DNA of 64,000 nt from Vibrio sp. HI00D65 (lineage in GTDB: Bacteria > Pseudomonadota > Gammaproteobacteria > Enterobacterales > Vibrionaceae): the NCBI RefSeq assembly GCF_001635455.1, contig NZ_LWEH01000140.1:55444-119443 (forward strand), given 5' to 3'. The number at the start of each line of letters is the position of its first letter. The first letter of the stretch is position 1. The notes beneath the pieces were generated by a model. It made no database searches. It was not told where the DNA came from and was given only the letters and a program-made list of their open reading frames with translations. The translations under genes were made by a program, and so were the position numbers. Shown in pieces: positions 46,696 to 58,320 of the stretch.

Positions 46696-46711
46696 ATCAC
46701 CTTTCCATAAG

Positions 46712-46741
46712 GAATAATAAAAAGGCCAGCAATCGCTAGCC
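46712..46741 (-). terminator. Terminator after the ccm operon
   Basis: On the minus strand GGCTAGC and GCTGGCC pair (one wobble) around GATT, followed by TTTTTATTATT. It lies just after the ccmI stop. Confidence 0.85.
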
Positions 46742-46811
46742 TCAATTGTTGGCGTAAGTCTATACCGTTTATATAAAAATCGGAATAGCTACCCCCTATG
46801 CAAAATGCCAA

Positions 46812-48032
46812 TTAATATTGCTTATTGATGTTAATTGTTACTGGCGTACCCAATTCCACCACTTTACTTTCGCCATACCAATCACCATCTCGGGTTGAGA
46901 CATTACCATCAGAATCAAGCCTCGCTCTCACCATCAAAGTATCAAGACTAGACAATTTTTGACTTTGGATCATGCTATTACCGTCATCAAGTACAACTGT
47001 ACGAGGGAATGAACCCAGCGGATAACGTGCCGCAGCAATGGGCATACGTGAGCCATCCGCTCGGTGCACAGAGACAACGAGCACTGACTTAGGGTCCGCA
47101 TCCACCTCTGCGGATAGTTTAAGTGTTACTGCCACACTTTTGCCTTGGTCAACACCCATCACGTCGCCCATTTTCTTCTGAGCGCTTTCGATGCTGCGAG
47201 AAAGCATTTCATAACGGCTGTCTTGTGGACCAATCATTTGTTGCATGATGCTCCAGTACTTAACCGCACCTGGGTAATCTTGACGCTCAAATGCATCGAA
47301 TGCGAGTAGCGAGAACACACGAAGATCAACGTAATCGTTTTGAACCAAACGACTTAGAAGCAAGCGAGCTTGGTTTTGCTCTGCCTCATCTGGAGATAAC
47401 ATCAGTGCTTGTGCAAAGCCAAGTTGAACGTCTTCGTCCTTAGGCTCTAGCTTGTAAGCACGCTCCATCGCATCAATCGCGGTTTGTGCATCACGGTTAG
47501 CTAGTGCAATACGCCCTAGTAGCAACCAACCCGTTGAATCTTTTGGTTGGTAATGCAAGCGGGTACGTAGTGCTAGTGTCAAATCTTCAAGTTCATCATC
47601 AGTTAGCGTACCGCCTTCTGATGACATTAGCTTTTTAGACAGCTCAGGAAGGTTGCTAGTGACTTCTTGCCAGTGTTGCACTTTGTCTAGCGCACCAAAT
47701 TTAAAGTACATACCGTAGGCAACTGCAACAACCAAGATAATTGACGGAACAACCACGCCGAGTGTTGAGATATGAGTCTTTTTAATTTCTTGTTTAACAG
47801 GAACATCGTCAAGCAGAGATTGTTTCAAATCAGCGATCAGCTCCTGTTGGTTATCAACAAGACCTTCTTCAGCTTCTACTTCTAACTCATCAAGACGATC
47901 TTTGTAGAATGCTTTGTTCAATTCATCGCGAAGCACATCATCGTTGTTTGCCTTTTTATTTATAAAAGGCATAACGATCATCAAGATTGCTGCTAGCGAT
48001 AGAATAATGGTCGAAACCCAAAATAGAGTCAT
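46812..48032 (-). CDS. ccmI: Cytochrome c biogenesis protein CcmI
   Basis: A 406-residue inner-membrane protein that holds apocytochrome c for heme attachment. Two membrane helices are seen (about 3-20 and 92-110), separated by a cytoplasmic loop (NNDDVLRDELNKAFYKDRLDEL region). A periplasmic TPR domain then follows (GWLLLGRIALANRDAQTAIDAMERAYKLEP, in part DAQTAIDAMERAYKLEP), and a C-terminal beta domain. Its ATG overlaps the ccmH stop by one base. Last gene of the operon. Confidence 0.92.
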   Translation of the reverse strand: MTLFWVSTIILSLAAILMIVMPFINKKANNDDVLRDELNKAFYKDRLDELEVEAEEGLVDNQQELIADLKQSLLDDVPVKQEIKKTHISTLGVVVPSIILVVAVAYGMYFKFGALDKVQHWQEVTSNLPELSKKLMSSEGGTLTDDELEDLTLALRTRLHYQPKDSTGWLLLGRIALANRDAQTAIDAMERAYKLEPKDEDVQLGFAQALMLSPDEAEQNQARLLLSRLVQNDYVDLRVFSLLAFDAFERQDYPGAVKYWSIMQQMIGPQDSRYEMLSRSIESAQKKMGDVMGVDQGKSVAVTLKLSAEVDADPKSVLVVSVHRADGSRMPIAAARYPLGSFPRTVVLDDGNSMIQSQKLSSLDTLMVRARLDSDGNVSTRDGDWYGESKVVELGTPVTININKQY

Positions 48033-48523
48033 TACTGTTTATCTCCGTCGTTCTCTTCATCGAGTAACGCTTTTAAACGTGCTTCTTTGTCTGCATCCCA
48101 GTCTTTGTCTGACTCTGTTGCCGCTTGTGATTTTGACTTTCTGCTTCGTAAAATGATCAAGCCAAATCCAAACACAACCACTGCAAACGGACCAATCCAA
48201 AGGATCGACGTCGCAAGTGTTAGTGGCGGATTGTAAGTAACGAAGTTACCGTAACGAGCAATCATGTAATCAATGATGTCTTGCTTCGACTTACCATCTT
48301 TTGTCATTTCGTACACTTTTTGGCGCAAGTCGACCGCTAATTCAGCATTCGAATCACCAATCGTGTTGTTCTGGCATTTAGGACAACGCAGCGTGTTGCT
48401 CAGCTCTTTAAACTGCTGTTCTTGGTCAACGTTATCGAATTCATGAAATTCGATAGGCGCTGCAGACACAGTCGCTGAAATCGCCAACGTAGCAAATAAA
48501 GTAATCAGAGCCTTCTTAATCAT
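48032..48523 (-). CDS. ccmH: Cytochrome c maturation thiol reductant CcmH
   Basis: A 163-residue membrane-anchored periplasmic protein. Signal peptide at 1-21, then the three-helix domain with the redox motif LRCPKCQNN (Cys47, Cys50), followed by one membrane helix at about 105-125 and a charged cytoplasmic tail. It keeps the apocytochrome CXXCH thiols reduced. In E. coli ccmH is fused to the CcmI part; here they are separate genes. Start overlaps the ccmG stop as ATGA. Confidence 0.94.
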   Translation of the reverse strand: MIKKALITLFATLAISATVSAAPIEFHEFDNVDQEQQFKELSNTLRCPKCQNNTIGDSNAELAVDLRQKVYEMTKDGKSKQDIIDYMIARYGNFVTYNPPLTLATSILWIGPFAVVVFGFGLIILRSRKSKSQAATESDKDWDADKEARLKALLDEENDGDKQ

Positions 48524-49071
48524 TTCGCTTCCTCCAACAACTCGTTATACATCGGCTCAAGCGTCGATGCCCAGTTCGTTGGGTTCACATCCCCCACATG
48601 GCGATAACGAACAACGCCATTGGCGTCGATTAGGAAAGTCTCCGGAGCACCATAAACGCCAAGATCTAGGCCTAACATGCCGTTACCATCGAATAGGCTT
48701 ATCAGATATGGGTTCCCCAACTCTTTTAACCACCCCACAGCCTTATTACGTTCGTCTTTATAGTTTAAACCAATAATCTTAACGCCCTTGTCAGCAAGCT
48801 GATTTAAGTAAGAATGCTCTGCATAACAAGTGGGACACCAAGTTGCCCAAACATTTAGTAACAGCGGTTCGCCTTTAAAGATAGCTTGGTCATGAAGCTT
48901 GCCTGGTTGCTCTAAGTCTTCTAAATCAAACTTGGGTACAGGCTTACCAATTAACACTGATTCAAGTTTAGTCGGGTCATCACCCGACTGGTTACGCATC
49001 AATTGTGTTGCAAATATTCCGGCTAGAACCATAAACGCAATTAATGGAATGAATAAAATCTTTTTGCTCAT
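48520..49071 (-). CDS. ccmG: Thiol:disulfide interchange protein DsbE/CcmG
   Basis: A 183-residue thioredoxin-fold protein anchored by an N-terminal helix (residues 5-22). The active site is WATWCPTCYAEH, and the family GAPETFLIDANGVVRYRHVG stretch (in part GAPETFLIDANG) follows. It reduces CcmH or the apocytochrome in the periplasm. The gene is placed five bases after ccmF and overlaps ccmH. Confidence 0.95.
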   Translation of the reverse strand: MSKKILFIPLIAFMVLAGIFATQLMRNQSGDDPTKLESVLIGKPVPKFDLEDLEQPGKLHDQAIFKGEPLLLNVWATWCPTCYAEHSYLNQLADKGVKIIGLNYKDERNKAVGWLKELGNPYLISLFDGNGMLGLDLGVYGAPETFLIDANGVVRYRHVGDVNPTNWASTLEPMYNELLEEAK

Positions 49072-49076
49072 TCGAG

Positions 49077-51047
49077 TTAAATCTCCTGCTCTTTAGCCGA
49101 CTTTTTGGATGGTTTACGGAAGCGGTAACGACGATCACTGATAGCAACAATACCACCTATTGCCATGATCAAAGAGCCCGCCCAAATCCAGCGCACAAAT
49201 GGTTTGTAGTAAATACGAACAGCCCAAGATTTGTTGTCGTCTAAACGTTCACCCATTGCGATGTAAAGGTCACGAGTTACCCCGCGGTCAATTGCTGCCT
49301 CAGTCATCATAGACTTGGCAGTGCTATAAAAGCGTTTTTCTGCATGAAGTGTGTTGACGTACTTACCTTGTTTTGTGATTTCAAAGTCAGCAATGTAGCC
49401 ATCGTAGTTTGGACCGTCTTTATCTCGAACACCCGTGAATAAGAAATCGTATCCTTCAAGCTGATAACTCTGCCCAGGCGCTAGACGAACATCACGTTCG
49501 ATACTGTAATTCTGTACCATCGCAATACCAATTACAGTGACCGCTAAACCAATGTGACCACACACCATAGCCCAATGGCTGCGTGGTAGCTTAGTCAGCC
49601 CCTTCATGAACGTGTGGCGGTGAGTCGCACGCTCGTGCAGTTCGAAGCCATGCATAAAGATGATCCAGAATGCCATCACCCAGCCTGCAAACGCAGTACC
49701 ACTGAAACGATCGGCCAGTACCATCACCAAAAGCGCACTCAAGCCCAACGAGAATACACCTGAAATAACCATCGGCTTAACGAGCTTAGATAGGTTGTCA
49801 CGCTTCCAACGAATAAGAGGACCGATACCCAATAGGAACGAGAACGGAATCATTAACCAGAAAAACAACATGTCGAAGAATGGCGCCCCGATAGATACCG
49901 AGCCCAAACCTAGCTGTTTGTGAACGAGTGGTAATAGAGTTCCTACTAACACCACCACTAAAGCAGCGATTAACAGGATATTGTTACCGAGTAGTGCGTT
50001 TTCACGAGAGACTAGATCGAAGTTACCGCGAACACGTACTGACGCACCTTTAACAGCGAACAGCAATAATGAACCACCGATAACGAATACCAAGAAGCCT
50101 AGGATGAACATACCACGAGCCGGATCCGACGCGAACGCGTGAACCGATACTAAGATGCCCGAACGCACTAAAAACGTGCCTAACAAGCTCAATGAGAATG
50201 CAGAGATCGCAAGTAATACAGTCCAAGCTTTGAACGTACCGCGCTTTTCTGTAACCGCAAGCGAGTGCATTAGCGCTGTACCTGCCAACCAAGGCATAAA
50301 CGATGCGTTTTCTACTGGATCCCAGAACCACCAGCCACCCCAGCCAAGTTCGTAGTAAGCCCACCAAGAACCTAGCGCGATACCAATTGTAAGGAATAAC
50401 CAAGCTGCAGTTGTCCAAGGGCGAGACCAACGAGCCCAAGCCGTATCCAAGCGCCCACTCATTAGAGAGGCGATAGCAAAAGAGAAGGCTACTGAGAAAC
50501 CTACATACCCCATGTAAAGCATTGGTGGGTGAATAATCAAACCCGGATCTTGCAGAAGTGGGTTTAAGTCACGACCATCAACAGGGAAGAAAGGCAGTGT
50601 ACGTAGGAATGGGTTAGACGTTACGATAATGAACAGCAAGAAGCCGACACTGATCAAACCCATGATAGCCAATACGCGAGCTACAGACTCTTGAGGCATA
50701 CCACGGCTGAATGTTGCGACTGCTACCGTCCAACCAGCTTGAATGAGTACCCAAAGCAGCAATGAACCCTCGTGTGCCCCCCAAGCGGCGGTGATACGAT
50801 AATACCAAGGTAGTTGGCTATTTGAGTTACTTGCAACATACTGAATCGTAAAATCATTTGTGTAAAATGCGTAACACAGAATAAAGAACGAAATCGCTAA
50901 GAATCCGAACATGCCCCACGACAAAGGTCGTGCGCTGTTCATCAGTAATGTGTTGTTTCGAGCGGCTCCATACAATGGGAGCACGCTTAGCAGCAATGCA
51001 AGTCCCAAGGACAGGATCATCGCAAAATGGCCGATCTCGGCTATCAT
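49077..51047 (-). CDS. ccmF: Heme lyase CcmF
   Basis: A 656-residue inner-membrane protein with about 15 hydrophobic helices. It ligates heme from holo-CcmE to apocytochrome c. The tryptophan-rich heme-handling motif is [18 protein letters not shown], and conserved histidines lie in [12 protein letters not shown] and PLVHKQLGL. It overlaps ccmE as ATGA at its start. The C-terminus is basic ([15 protein letters not shown]). Confidence 0.97.
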   Translation of the reverse strand: MIAEIGHFAMILSLGLALLLSVLPLYGAARNNTLLMNSARPLSWGMFGFLAISFFILCYAFYTNDFTIQYVASNSNSQLPWYYRITAAWGAHEGSLLLWVLIQAGWTVAVATFSRGMPQESVARVLAIMGLISVGFLLFIIVTSNPFLRTLPFFPVDGRDLNPLLQDPGLIIHPPMLYMGYVGFSVAFSFAIASLMSGRLDTAWARWSRPWTTAAWLFLTIGIALGSWWAYYELGWGGWWFWDPVENASFMPWLAGTALMHSLAVTEKRGTFKAWTVLLAISAFSLSLLGTFLVRSGILVSVHAFASDPARGMFILGFLVFVIGGSLLLFAVKGASVRVRGNFDLVSRENALLGNNILLIAALVVVLVGTLLPLVHKQLGLGSVSIGAPFFDMLFFWLMIPFSFLLGIGPLIRWKRDNLSKLVKPMVISGVFSLGLSALLVMVLADRFSGTAFAGWVMAFWIIFMHGFELHERATHRHTFMKGLTKLPRSHWAMVCGHIGLAVTVIGIAMVQNYSIERDVRLAPGQSYQLEGYDFLFTGVRDKDGPNYDGYIADFEITKQGKYVNTLHAEKRFYSTAKSMMTEAAIDRGVTRDLYIAMGERLDDNKSWAVRIYYKPFVRWIWAGSLIMAIGGIVAISDRRYRFRKPSKKSAKEQEI

Positions 51048-51526
51048 TGAGCTTTTCCTTCTTTTTGTTTAGTCGTGTATTGCAAAGGCTCATGTGTTTT
51101 CTTCATTGCTTCCGCAACTTCAGAAGGCATGTATTCTTCATCGTGCTTCGCCAACACCTCAAACGCTTCGATTGTCGTTGCGTCTTTTAAGACACCTTGA
51201 GCAACAATACCTTGGCCTTCACGGAAAAGATCAGGAAGGATACCATCGTATAAAATTGTTACTTTTGGGCCAACATCAGCTAAATCGAAGCTAACTCGCA
51301 ATGATTCGTTATCACGGTTCACAGAACCAACGACAACCATGCCACCAATGCGTAGGCGCTGACCAACTTCAGGTTTCTTACCATCTTTGCCGTTCACAAG
51401 TTCAGTTGGCGTGTAGAACAGATCCATGTTCTGGTTTAGTGCATAGACAATCAATCCAATAGTTGCACTGATACCAAAAAAGATCGCTAAGACAATGCCC
51501 AGCCTCTTTTTGCGTCTTGGGTTCAT
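51044..51526 (-). CDS. ccmE: Periplasmic heme chaperone CcmE
   Basis: A 160-residue heme chaperone: basic N-terminus ([10 protein letters not shown]), one membrane helix (about 8-28), and an OB-fold domain in the periplasm. The covalent heme-binding site [10 protein letters not shown] has His128 and Tyr132. It receives heme through CcmC/CcmD and hands it to CcmF. Overlaps ccmD by ATGA. Confidence 0.97.
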   Translation of the reverse strand: MNPRRKKRLGIVLAIFFGISATIGLIVYALNQNMDLFYTPTELVNGKDGKKPEVGQRLRIGGMVVVGSVNRDNESLRVSFDLADVGPKVTILYDGILPDLFREGQGIVAQGVLKDATTIEAFEVLAKHDEEYMPSEVAEAMKKTHEPLQYTTKQKEGKAQ

Positions 51527-51729
51527 AGAGTGTTCTCCATATCTTTTGCTGCATCAATACGAGCTTGACGGTCTACTTTAGCTTGTACTTCAGTTAGTAA
51601 CTGCTTACCACGACGAACACTTACTATCAGTAAGATGATCATCGAGAAAAATGTGATTCCAAATGCGCTCCAAACGTATGAGGCGTAACCACCCATAGAA
51701 AAGAAATCACTCAAAGATTCAAAATACAT
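51523..51729 (-). CDS. ccmD: Heme exporter protein CcmD
   Basis: A 68-residue membrane protein with a single helix at about 16-38 ([21 protein letters not shown]) and a basic cytoplasmic tail ([16 protein letters not shown]). It helps release holo-CcmE from the CcmABC complex. The short [15 protein letters not shown] start is typical. It lies 11 bases after ccmC and overlaps ccmE. Confidence 0.93.
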   Translation of the reverse strand: MYFESLSDFFSMGGYASYVWSAFGITFFSMIILLIVSVRRGKQLLTEVQAKVDRQARIDAAKDMENTL

Positions 51730-51740
51730 AAATACCCACC

Positions 51741-52484
51741 CTACTGCGCTTGATCAGCCGCAAGCTTGCGAACCCATGGACGATGACTTTCTTTACTGAT
51801 AATTTCATTGCGGAAACGAATCATAGTCAAAGCGCCGAAGAAGAAAGCGAAACCGAAGATGTTAAAAAGAAGCGGCCATAACATGTCACTTGAAATCGAA
51901 GGTTTTGCAAACTTAGTGATCGTTGCACCTTGATGAAGAGTGTTCCACCACTCTACCGAGAAATGAATGATAGGGAGATTAATCACGCCAACAATAGCCA
52001 AAATACCAGCCGCTTTAGCTGCTGTTTTTGGGTCATCAAACGCGTGGTGCAGTGCAATTACACCCAGGTATAGGAATAGAAGAATCAACTCTGAGGTTAG
52101 GCGTGCATCCCAAACCCACCAAGCGCCCCACATTGGCTTACCCCAAACTGCACCAGTCAGTAGTGCGATAAAGGTAAACACAGCGCCTATCGGTGCCATC
52201 GCCAATGCAGCCATGTCAGATAGTCTTACCTGCCATACCAATCCAATGAACGCTGCGATCGCCATCGACATGTATACGCCCATCGACCAAATGGCAGAAG
52301 GAACGTGAATGTAGATAATTCGGAAACTATCACCCTGTTGATAATCAGAAGGGGCAAACGCAAGGCCCCACACCGTACCGACGGATAGACACAATAGCGC
52401 TAGGATTGAGAACCACGGCAGAAGTTTACCAGCAAGCTGGTATGACGTTTCTGCTTTGGCATAGGGATGGAGCCATTTCCACAT
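51741..52484 (-). CDS. ccmC: Heme exporter protein CcmC
   Basis: A 247-residue inner-membrane protein with six helices. The tryptophan motif GAWWVWDARLTSE and the two conserved histidines (IIYIHVPSAIWSM and NLPIIHFSVEWW) bind heme for transfer to CcmE. Starts 147 bases after the ccmB stop, a larger gap than elsewhere in the operon; no terminator was seen in that gap. Confidence 0.96.
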   Translation of the reverse strand: MWKWLHPYAKAETSYQLAGKLLPWFSILALLCLSVGTVWGLAFAPSDYQQGDSFRIIYIHVPSAIWSMGVYMSMAIAAFIGLVWQVRLSDMAALAMAPIGAVFTFIALLTGAVWGKPMWGAWWVWDARLTSELILLFLYLGVIALHHAFDDPKTAAKAAGILAIVGVINLPIIHFSVEWWNTLHQGATITKFAKPSISSDMLWPLLFNIFGFAFFFGALTMIRFRNEIISKESHRPWVRKLAADQAQ

Positions 52485-52631
52485 GTTGTAATCTCACTCT
52501 TACTTCATATTGCTTACAGCTACTAAAGCTATAATTATAATAATATCTTTGTTCTGCTATCTGCTTTGCTGACTCTATGAGTCTCATCGAACACTTTGGT
52601 TATCTATAGCTATACGATACTGGTACCGTTA

Positions 52632-53300
52632 TCAGTTCACACTCACACGAAGTGCGGCACTAATCGCAAAAGGAGTTAGCGTCATCGCACCCATCAACAT
52701 TGCGCCGAGAATCGCTAATTGACCATTGTATGCAACGCCCAACGCCGCAGCGTCAATCGCTGAGGTCGCGAAAATCAAAATAGGGATGTACAGCGGTAAA
52801 ATTAGCAGGCTCAGTAACACCCCGCCCTTTTGCAACCCAACCGTCAATGCAACACCAATCGCCCCAATAAAGCTCAAGGCAGGTGTTCCGACAAGCAGAG
52901 TCATTACGACAGATAGCCAAGTGTCAAAATCTAATGACAACAAGACAGCCAACAATGGGCTAATTAAAATTAATGGTAACCCGGTCAATAACCAGTGTGC
53001 TATGACCTTGGACAATATTACTAACTGCAACGGGATGGGCATCAGCATCATTTGTTCAAGTGCGCCATCTTGAAAATCATCACGGAAAAGACGCTCAAGA
53101 GAAAGCAATGCAGAGAGCAACGCGGCAACCCAAACAATACCCGGAGCAATACGTGCAAGTAAATTTGGCTCTGGGCCAATACTCAAAGGAAAAAGTGTAA
53201 TCACAATAATGAAGAACCATAGCGGGTTAAAGATATCCGCTTGGCGTCGAAAAGCGATAAGCAGCTCACGTCGGATAATCGTGGTCATTGAAGAGATCAT
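52632..53300 (-). CDS. ccmB: Heme exporter protein CcmB
   Basis: A 222-residue inner-membrane protein with six helices, the permease partner of CcmA. Family marks are RRELLIAFRRQADIFNPLWFF (in part RRELLIAFRRQAD) and FRDDFQDGALEQMML. The ATG at 53300 lies one base after the ccmA stop with GGTGA at good spacing. A GTG nine bases upstream would also be possible. The complex uses ATP to release heme-loaded CcmE. Confidence 0.94.
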   Translation of the reverse strand: MISSMTTIIRRELLIAFRRQADIFNPLWFFIIVITLFPLSIGPEPNLLARIAPGIVWVAALLSALLSLERLFRDDFQDGALEQMMLMPIPLQLVILSKVIAHWLLTGLPLILISPLLAVLLSLDFDTWLSVVMTLLVGTPALSFIGAIGVALTVGLQKGGVLLSLLILPLYIPILIFATSAIDAAALGVAYNGQLAILGAMLMGAMTLTPFAISAALRVSVN

Positions 53301-53301
53301 A

Positions 53302-53919
53302 TTACTCACCCAACTTTATTTTTCTTAGTTTCGGGCTATCAGCAAACATATCTTGGTGAGTAGTGAGTAACACAATCCCACCGTTATCCGCATGCTGAGA
53401 AAAAAGCGATTCTAGAACCTTAACGCCCTGCTTATCAATCGCAGTCAACGGTTCATCGAGAATCCACAACATCTGCTTACTCAACCAAAGACGAGCTAAA
53501 GCTACGCGACGTTGTTGGCCAGCAGACAACTGACCCGCAGGCACATCTTCTCGGCCTGCAAGCCCTACCTGAGCAAGTGCTTGATAAAGCTCTTCCTTGT
53601 TCGTTTCGCCACAATGAATTGACTGGTAGAAACTGAGGTTCTCATAAGCGCTAAGCTCGCGCTTTACACCAGTTTGATGGCCAAGAAAAAGCAGATTTTG
53701 ATGATACAGATCTCGACTAGATTCAATCGGCTCGCCATCCCAAGAGATAGTACCTTCATCACGATCACCTAAACCAGTAATAATCCGAAGGAGTGTTGTT
53801 TTCCCTGTACCGTTTCGACCTTCAACTTGAACCAGTTCTCCCGGTTTCAATTGAAAAGACAGCGATTCAAACAGAACCCTTTCGTCACGAACAGCTGTTA
53901 AATTTGAGACTTCTAACAT
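53302..53919 (-). CDS. ccmA: Cytochrome c biogenesis ATP-binding protein CcmA
   Basis: A 205-residue ABC ATPase. Walker A is [13 protein letters not shown], the signature is [16 protein letters not shown], Walker B is [13 protein letters not shown], and the switch histidine is in LLTTHQDMF. The ATG at 53919 gives the usual CcmA length; an in-frame TTG at 53964 adds 15 residues and is less likely. First gene of ccmABCDEFGHI, so the operon promoter must lie in 53920-54120, where no clear element was recognised. Confidence 0.95.
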   Translation of the reverse strand: MLEVSNLTAVRDERVLFESLSFQLKPGELVQVEGRNGTGKTTLLRIITGLGDRDEGTISWDGEPIESSRDLYHQNLLFLGHQTGVKRELSAYENLSFYQSIHCGETNKEELYQALAQVGLAGREDVPAGQLSAGQQRRVALARLWLSKQMLWILDEPLTAIDKQGVKVLESLFSQHADNGGIVLLTTHQDMFADSPKLRKIKLGE

Positions 53920-54120
53920 AGGTAAATTTAGTCGAGTAATAAGAGGGGTATAGTAACACACCAATATAGCGACAAAACAGGACTAGGCGTTTTCAGTAGA
54001 ACAAAGTCGGTAAGAAACTGTTACTACTGCATCACAATTTACACATTTTGACCAGAGATGAGATATTACAATAGTAACAAGCACTTATAAACTTCGTTCT
54101 ACACACAGTTACTCAGGCAC

Positions 54121-54146
54121 AAAAAAAGAAGCCGAAGCTTCTTTTT
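54121..54146 (-). terminator. Terminator after the chemotaxis operon
   Basis: AAAAAGAAGC and GCTTCTTTTT form a perfect ten-pair stem with a CGAA loop. It follows the DUF2802 gene by 50 bases and separates the flagellar/chemotaxis operon from ccm. Confidence 0.9.
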
Positions 54147-54195
54147 AAAGGAGTGTGTAACAAACAGAATGTGCTTGTTACGAGTAGCGCTCAAT

Positions 54196-54708
54196 TTAAC
54201 GGCGTCGAGGTGAATCCCTGCGTTCACGAGAGGTGGTGGGGTGCTCATCAAACGAGGAAAGGTCACTTCGTAATGACGGAATCTTCTCTTTACCTGCAAG
54301 CTTGTTCTGTAGAGACATCATTAGCTCAGCTTCAGCTTTGGGTAATTCACATTCTTCAATTAACTCGTTAATCCCAGCGCCAAGCTGAACCATTTTCGTT
54401 GCACGAGTATACAAACGTCCATCGCTATCCGCATGTTCCAGTTCGACAATACGTTCATTCAGGTGTTTGATTAGATCTTGTTGTTCAGTCACTTTCTGGC
54501 CAAGGCCAACCACAACAGAGCGAACTTCTAGCAATTGCTTACTCGATTTTTGTAGCTCTTTGTCCAAGTTTCGGACTTGCAGACGTGACTGAGCCAATTG
54601 CTTTTGAATCGCACTTTTTACTTTGCTAATCAAAATCACAATGAATAACGTAAAAACCCCAACTCCAGCAATCAGTGCAGCAGGGCTTAAAGGAAGCGCT
54701 TCAAACAT
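54196..54708 (-). CDS. DUF2802 coiled-coil membrane protein of the chemotaxis operon
   Basis: A 170-residue protein with an N-terminal membrane helix at about 8-28 (PAALIAGVGVFTLFIVILI), a long coiled coil at about 30-95 (heptads in LQVRNLDKELQKSSKQLLEV), and a helical region with a helix-turn-helix-like pattern (KMVQLGAGINELIEECELPKAEAELMMSL, in part MVQLGAGINELIEECELP). The C-terminus is basic and disordered (RERRDSPRRR). Its start overlaps the cheW stop by one base. The function of DUF2802 is, as far as I know, not established; a role at the polar chemotaxis or flagellar site is inference from context. Confidence 0.82.
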   Translation of the reverse strand: MFEALPLSPAALIAGVGVFTLFIVILISKVKSAIQKQLAQSRLQVRNLDKELQKSSKQLLEVRSVVVGLGQKVTEQQDLIKHLNERIVELEHADSDGRLYTRATKMVQLGAGINELIEECELPKAEAELMMSLQNKLAGKEKIPSLRSDLSSFDEHPTTSRERRDSPRRR

Positions 54709-55202
54709 TATAGGTGAGCCATCTCATCCCATTCGTCTTCGCTTAGTAGTTTGTTCAAATCGACTAATATAAGCAGCTTGCCATCGCGGTTGCTTACGCC
54801 CTGGATGAACTTCGCGCTTTCATCAGTACCTACACTTGGTGTTGTATCGATTTCAGAAGAACGTAGATAAACCACTTCAGCAACGCTATCAACCAGGATG
54901 CCAATAACTTGACGCTCAGATTCAATAACTATGATACGAGTGTTATCCGTGATTTCACCTTGCATCAAACCAAAGCGAGAGCGAGTGTCGATAACAGTAA
55001 CAACGTTACCACGTAGGTTAATAATACCTAGCACGTAGTCAGGAGCACCTGGTACAGGAGCAATCTCACTGTAACGCAATACTTCACGAACTTGCATTAC
55101 ATTGATGCCGTAAGTTTCTTCTTCTAGCTGGAATGTTACCCATTGAAGTACTTCATCATTCGTTTGATCTTTTCTTACTTCAACTTCACTCATTTGAGAC
55201 AT
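54708..55202 (-). CDS. cheW: Chemotaxis coupling protein CheW
   Basis: A 164-residue adaptor that links chemoreceptors to CheA in the array. The CheW fold marks are LQWVTFQLEEETYGINVMQVREV (in part EETYGINVMQVREV), APDYVLGIINLRGNVVTVID (in part GIINLRGNVVTVID) and ILVDSVAEVVYL. A charged N-terminal extension (MSQMSEVEVRKDQTNDE) is typical of Vibrio CheW. It follows parP after 70 bases that contain a GTACCA/TGGTAC hairpin. Confidence 0.95.
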   Translation of the reverse strand: MSQMSEVEVRKDQTNDEVLQWVTFQLEEETYGINVMQVREVLRYSEIAPVPGAPDYVLGIINLRGNVVTVIDTRSRFGLMQGEITDNTRIIVIESERQVIGILVDSVAEVVYLRSSEIDTTPSVGTDESAKFIQGVSNRDGKLLILVDLNKLLSEDEWDEMAHL

Positions 55203-55272
55203 AGATAATCCTCTTGCCGTCGTTACCGGCCACTATTATTAACTTGATGCTTTTGTTGTACCAGTCGTGGTA

Positions 55273-56398
<1,126 letters not shown>

Positions 56399-56412
<14 letters not shown>

Positions 56413-57181
56413 TTATCGCCAACCTTTCGAGATAAATAAGCAGCTGTTTATAAGCAAATACACCTCGGCTACCCGACGCAAAGTGAGAGGCTGGCAAGCG
56501 CTTTAAGCTTGCATCTCTAAACTTAGTATCAATCGGGACAGCTGATGTCCAAACTTGGTTTGGATAATCATCTTTCAGCTGCGTAAGAGTTTGCAGCGAT
56601 GCCTTAGTTCGTTTGTCGTACATGGTAGGGACAATCGTCACCTTAAACGGCGTTTTACGAGACTTCTGCATAATGGTTAGCGTGCGAATCATGCGCTCTA
56701 AACCTTTCATTGCCAGAAACTCGGTCTGGACCGGAATCAAAATACGGTCACTCGCCGCTAAGGCATTTACCATCATCACACCAAGAATTGGTGGGCAGTC
56801 GATCAACACATAGTCGTAATCGTCTTTCAACGCCGTTAAAGCACGCTTCAAGATTAACCCCATGCCGCTTCGATTTCCCATCACACGGTCAAGTGTTGCC
56901 AGTGACATATGTGCTGGAATGATATCGATGCCTTCAACTTCGGTTTGTAACGTCAGTGGTCTTACCGTCTGCGCAGAAAACTCACGAAGCTGAAACAGAT
57001 CGAACAAGCTAGACTCCACCGTATCTGAGTCGTAACCCAGATAGGTGGTCAGTGATGCATGTGGGTCAGTATCAACCAATAACACACTGTGCCCTTTTAG
57101 AGCAAGCAAGCCTGCCATGGTTACAGTCGTGGTTGTTTTACCAACACCACCTTTTTGGTTTGCAACACTCCAAACAATCAT
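56399..57181 (-). CDS. parC: ParA-like ATPase ParC, polar localisation of chemotaxis arrays
   Basis: A 260-residue ParA/MinD-type ATPase. The deviant Walker A is NQKGGVGKTTTTV, with VLLVDTDPHASL and VLIDCPPILGVM as switch regions. ParC is recruited to the flagellated pole and brings ParP and the CheA arrays with it. Placement between cheB and parP is the known Vibrio order and separates it from plasmid-type ParA or from FlhG in the same operon. GGTAAATCAAG precedes the ATG. Confidence 0.92.
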
Positions 57182-57191
57182 CTTGATTTAC

Positions 57192-58307
57192 CTAAGCTAA
57201 CCCAACTTCAACCAAGATCCGTTCCGCGATGCGGTCCAGAGGTAGGTCTTCAGTAGAAATGCCAGCTTTTGCTACAGCTTGAGGCATACCATATACAACG
57301 CAGCTATCTTCATCTTGCGCCCAGACAGTCGAGCCCGCAGCTTTCAACATGCGTGAACCTTCACGACCATCTGCGCCCATGCCTGTCAGTATCATAGACA
57401 ATACTTTGTCGCCGTAGATCTTAGCTGCAGAACCGAAAGTCACATCGACACATGGTTTGTAGTTCATGCGATCGCCGCCATCAATAATTCTTAGGCGAGC
57501 CGAACCTGCACGACCATCAACCATCATCTGCTTACCGCCCGGAGCAAGGTAAGCAACACCAGGCTTCAACACATCTCCGTCTTGAGCTTCGCGAACTTCG
57601 ATCTTACACAAGGTGTTCAAGCGACTAGCAAAAGCCGCAGTGAAAGTCGCAGGCATATGCTGAACTAGCGCAATCGGATGCGGGTAATTCGCAGGGATGC
57701 GCGTCAAAATTTTCTGTAGTGCAACAGGGCCGCCAGTCGATGTGCCAATGGCGGTTAGTTGATACTTTTTGCCCGAGGCTCTGAACTTCGCAGCACTTGC
57801 AGCAGCAGGTCTAGCGGCTGGAGCCGCATTAGATACCGATTGACGCAATGGCGTTGATGTTGAGGCTGCTGTCACTCTCGGTGCAATTGGCGCACGACGC
57901 ATAAAAGCACGTTTAGCCGCAATCTGAATCACACGCTGTTGAAGTAACGCAACGGCATCATCGCGGTTACGTGCTATGTCTTCAAACTTCTTAGGTAGGA
58001 AGTCTAAAGCACCCGCATCTAGAGCATCTAATGTCGCTTTAGCACCGTCATGCGTTAGCGATGAAAACATCAAAATAGGCGTTGGAGACGCCGCCATAAT
58101 TTCACGAACGGCAGTGATACCGTCCATGACAGGCATTTCGATATCCATGGTAATTACGTCAGGTCTTAGCTGTTTCGCTTTCTCTACCGCTTCCTTACCA
58201 TTTACCGCAACATCGATGACTTCTAGGCGAGCCTCTGAATTGATGATCTCGCTCACTCGACGACGAAAGAAGCTCGAATCATCAACGACTAATACTTTAA
58301 TCGCCAT
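57192..58307 (-). CDS. cheB: Protein-glutamate methylesterase CheB
   Basis: A 371-residue response regulator and esterase for receptor adaptation. The receiver domain (1-120) has [10 protein letters not shown] and the phospho-acceptor in [11 protein letters not shown]. An alanine-rich linker (about 145-180) leads to the esterase domain with the catalytic serine in [10 protein letters not shown], histidine in LVQHMPATF and aspartate in [20 protein letters not shown] precedes the ATG. No cheR is present in the cluster, so methyltransferase is encoded elsewhere. Confidence 0.96.
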   Translation of the reverse strand: MAIKVLVVDDSSFFRRRVSEIINSEARLEVIDVAVNGKEAVEKAKQLRPDVITMDIEMPVMDGITAVREIMAASPTPILMFSSLTHDGAKATLDALDAGALDFLPKKFEDIARNRDDAVALLQQRVIQIAAKRAFMRRAPIAPRVTAASTSTPLRQSVSNAAPAARPAAASAAKFRASGKKYQLTAIGTSTGGPVALQKILTRIPANYPHPIALVQHMPATFTAAFASRLNTLCKIEVREAQDGDVLKPGVAYLAPGGKQMMVDGRAGSARLRIIDGGDRMNYKPCVDVTFGSAAKIYGDKVLSMILTGMGADGREGSRMLKAAGSTVWAQDEDSCVVYGMPQAVAKAGISTEDLPLDRIAERILVEVGLA

Positions 58308-58320
58308 ATTTATCCTTAAA

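Noticed and set aside
51094-51294. Plus-strand open frames opposite the ccm genes
   Set aside because: They are antisense to well-supported ccm genes and lack start signals.
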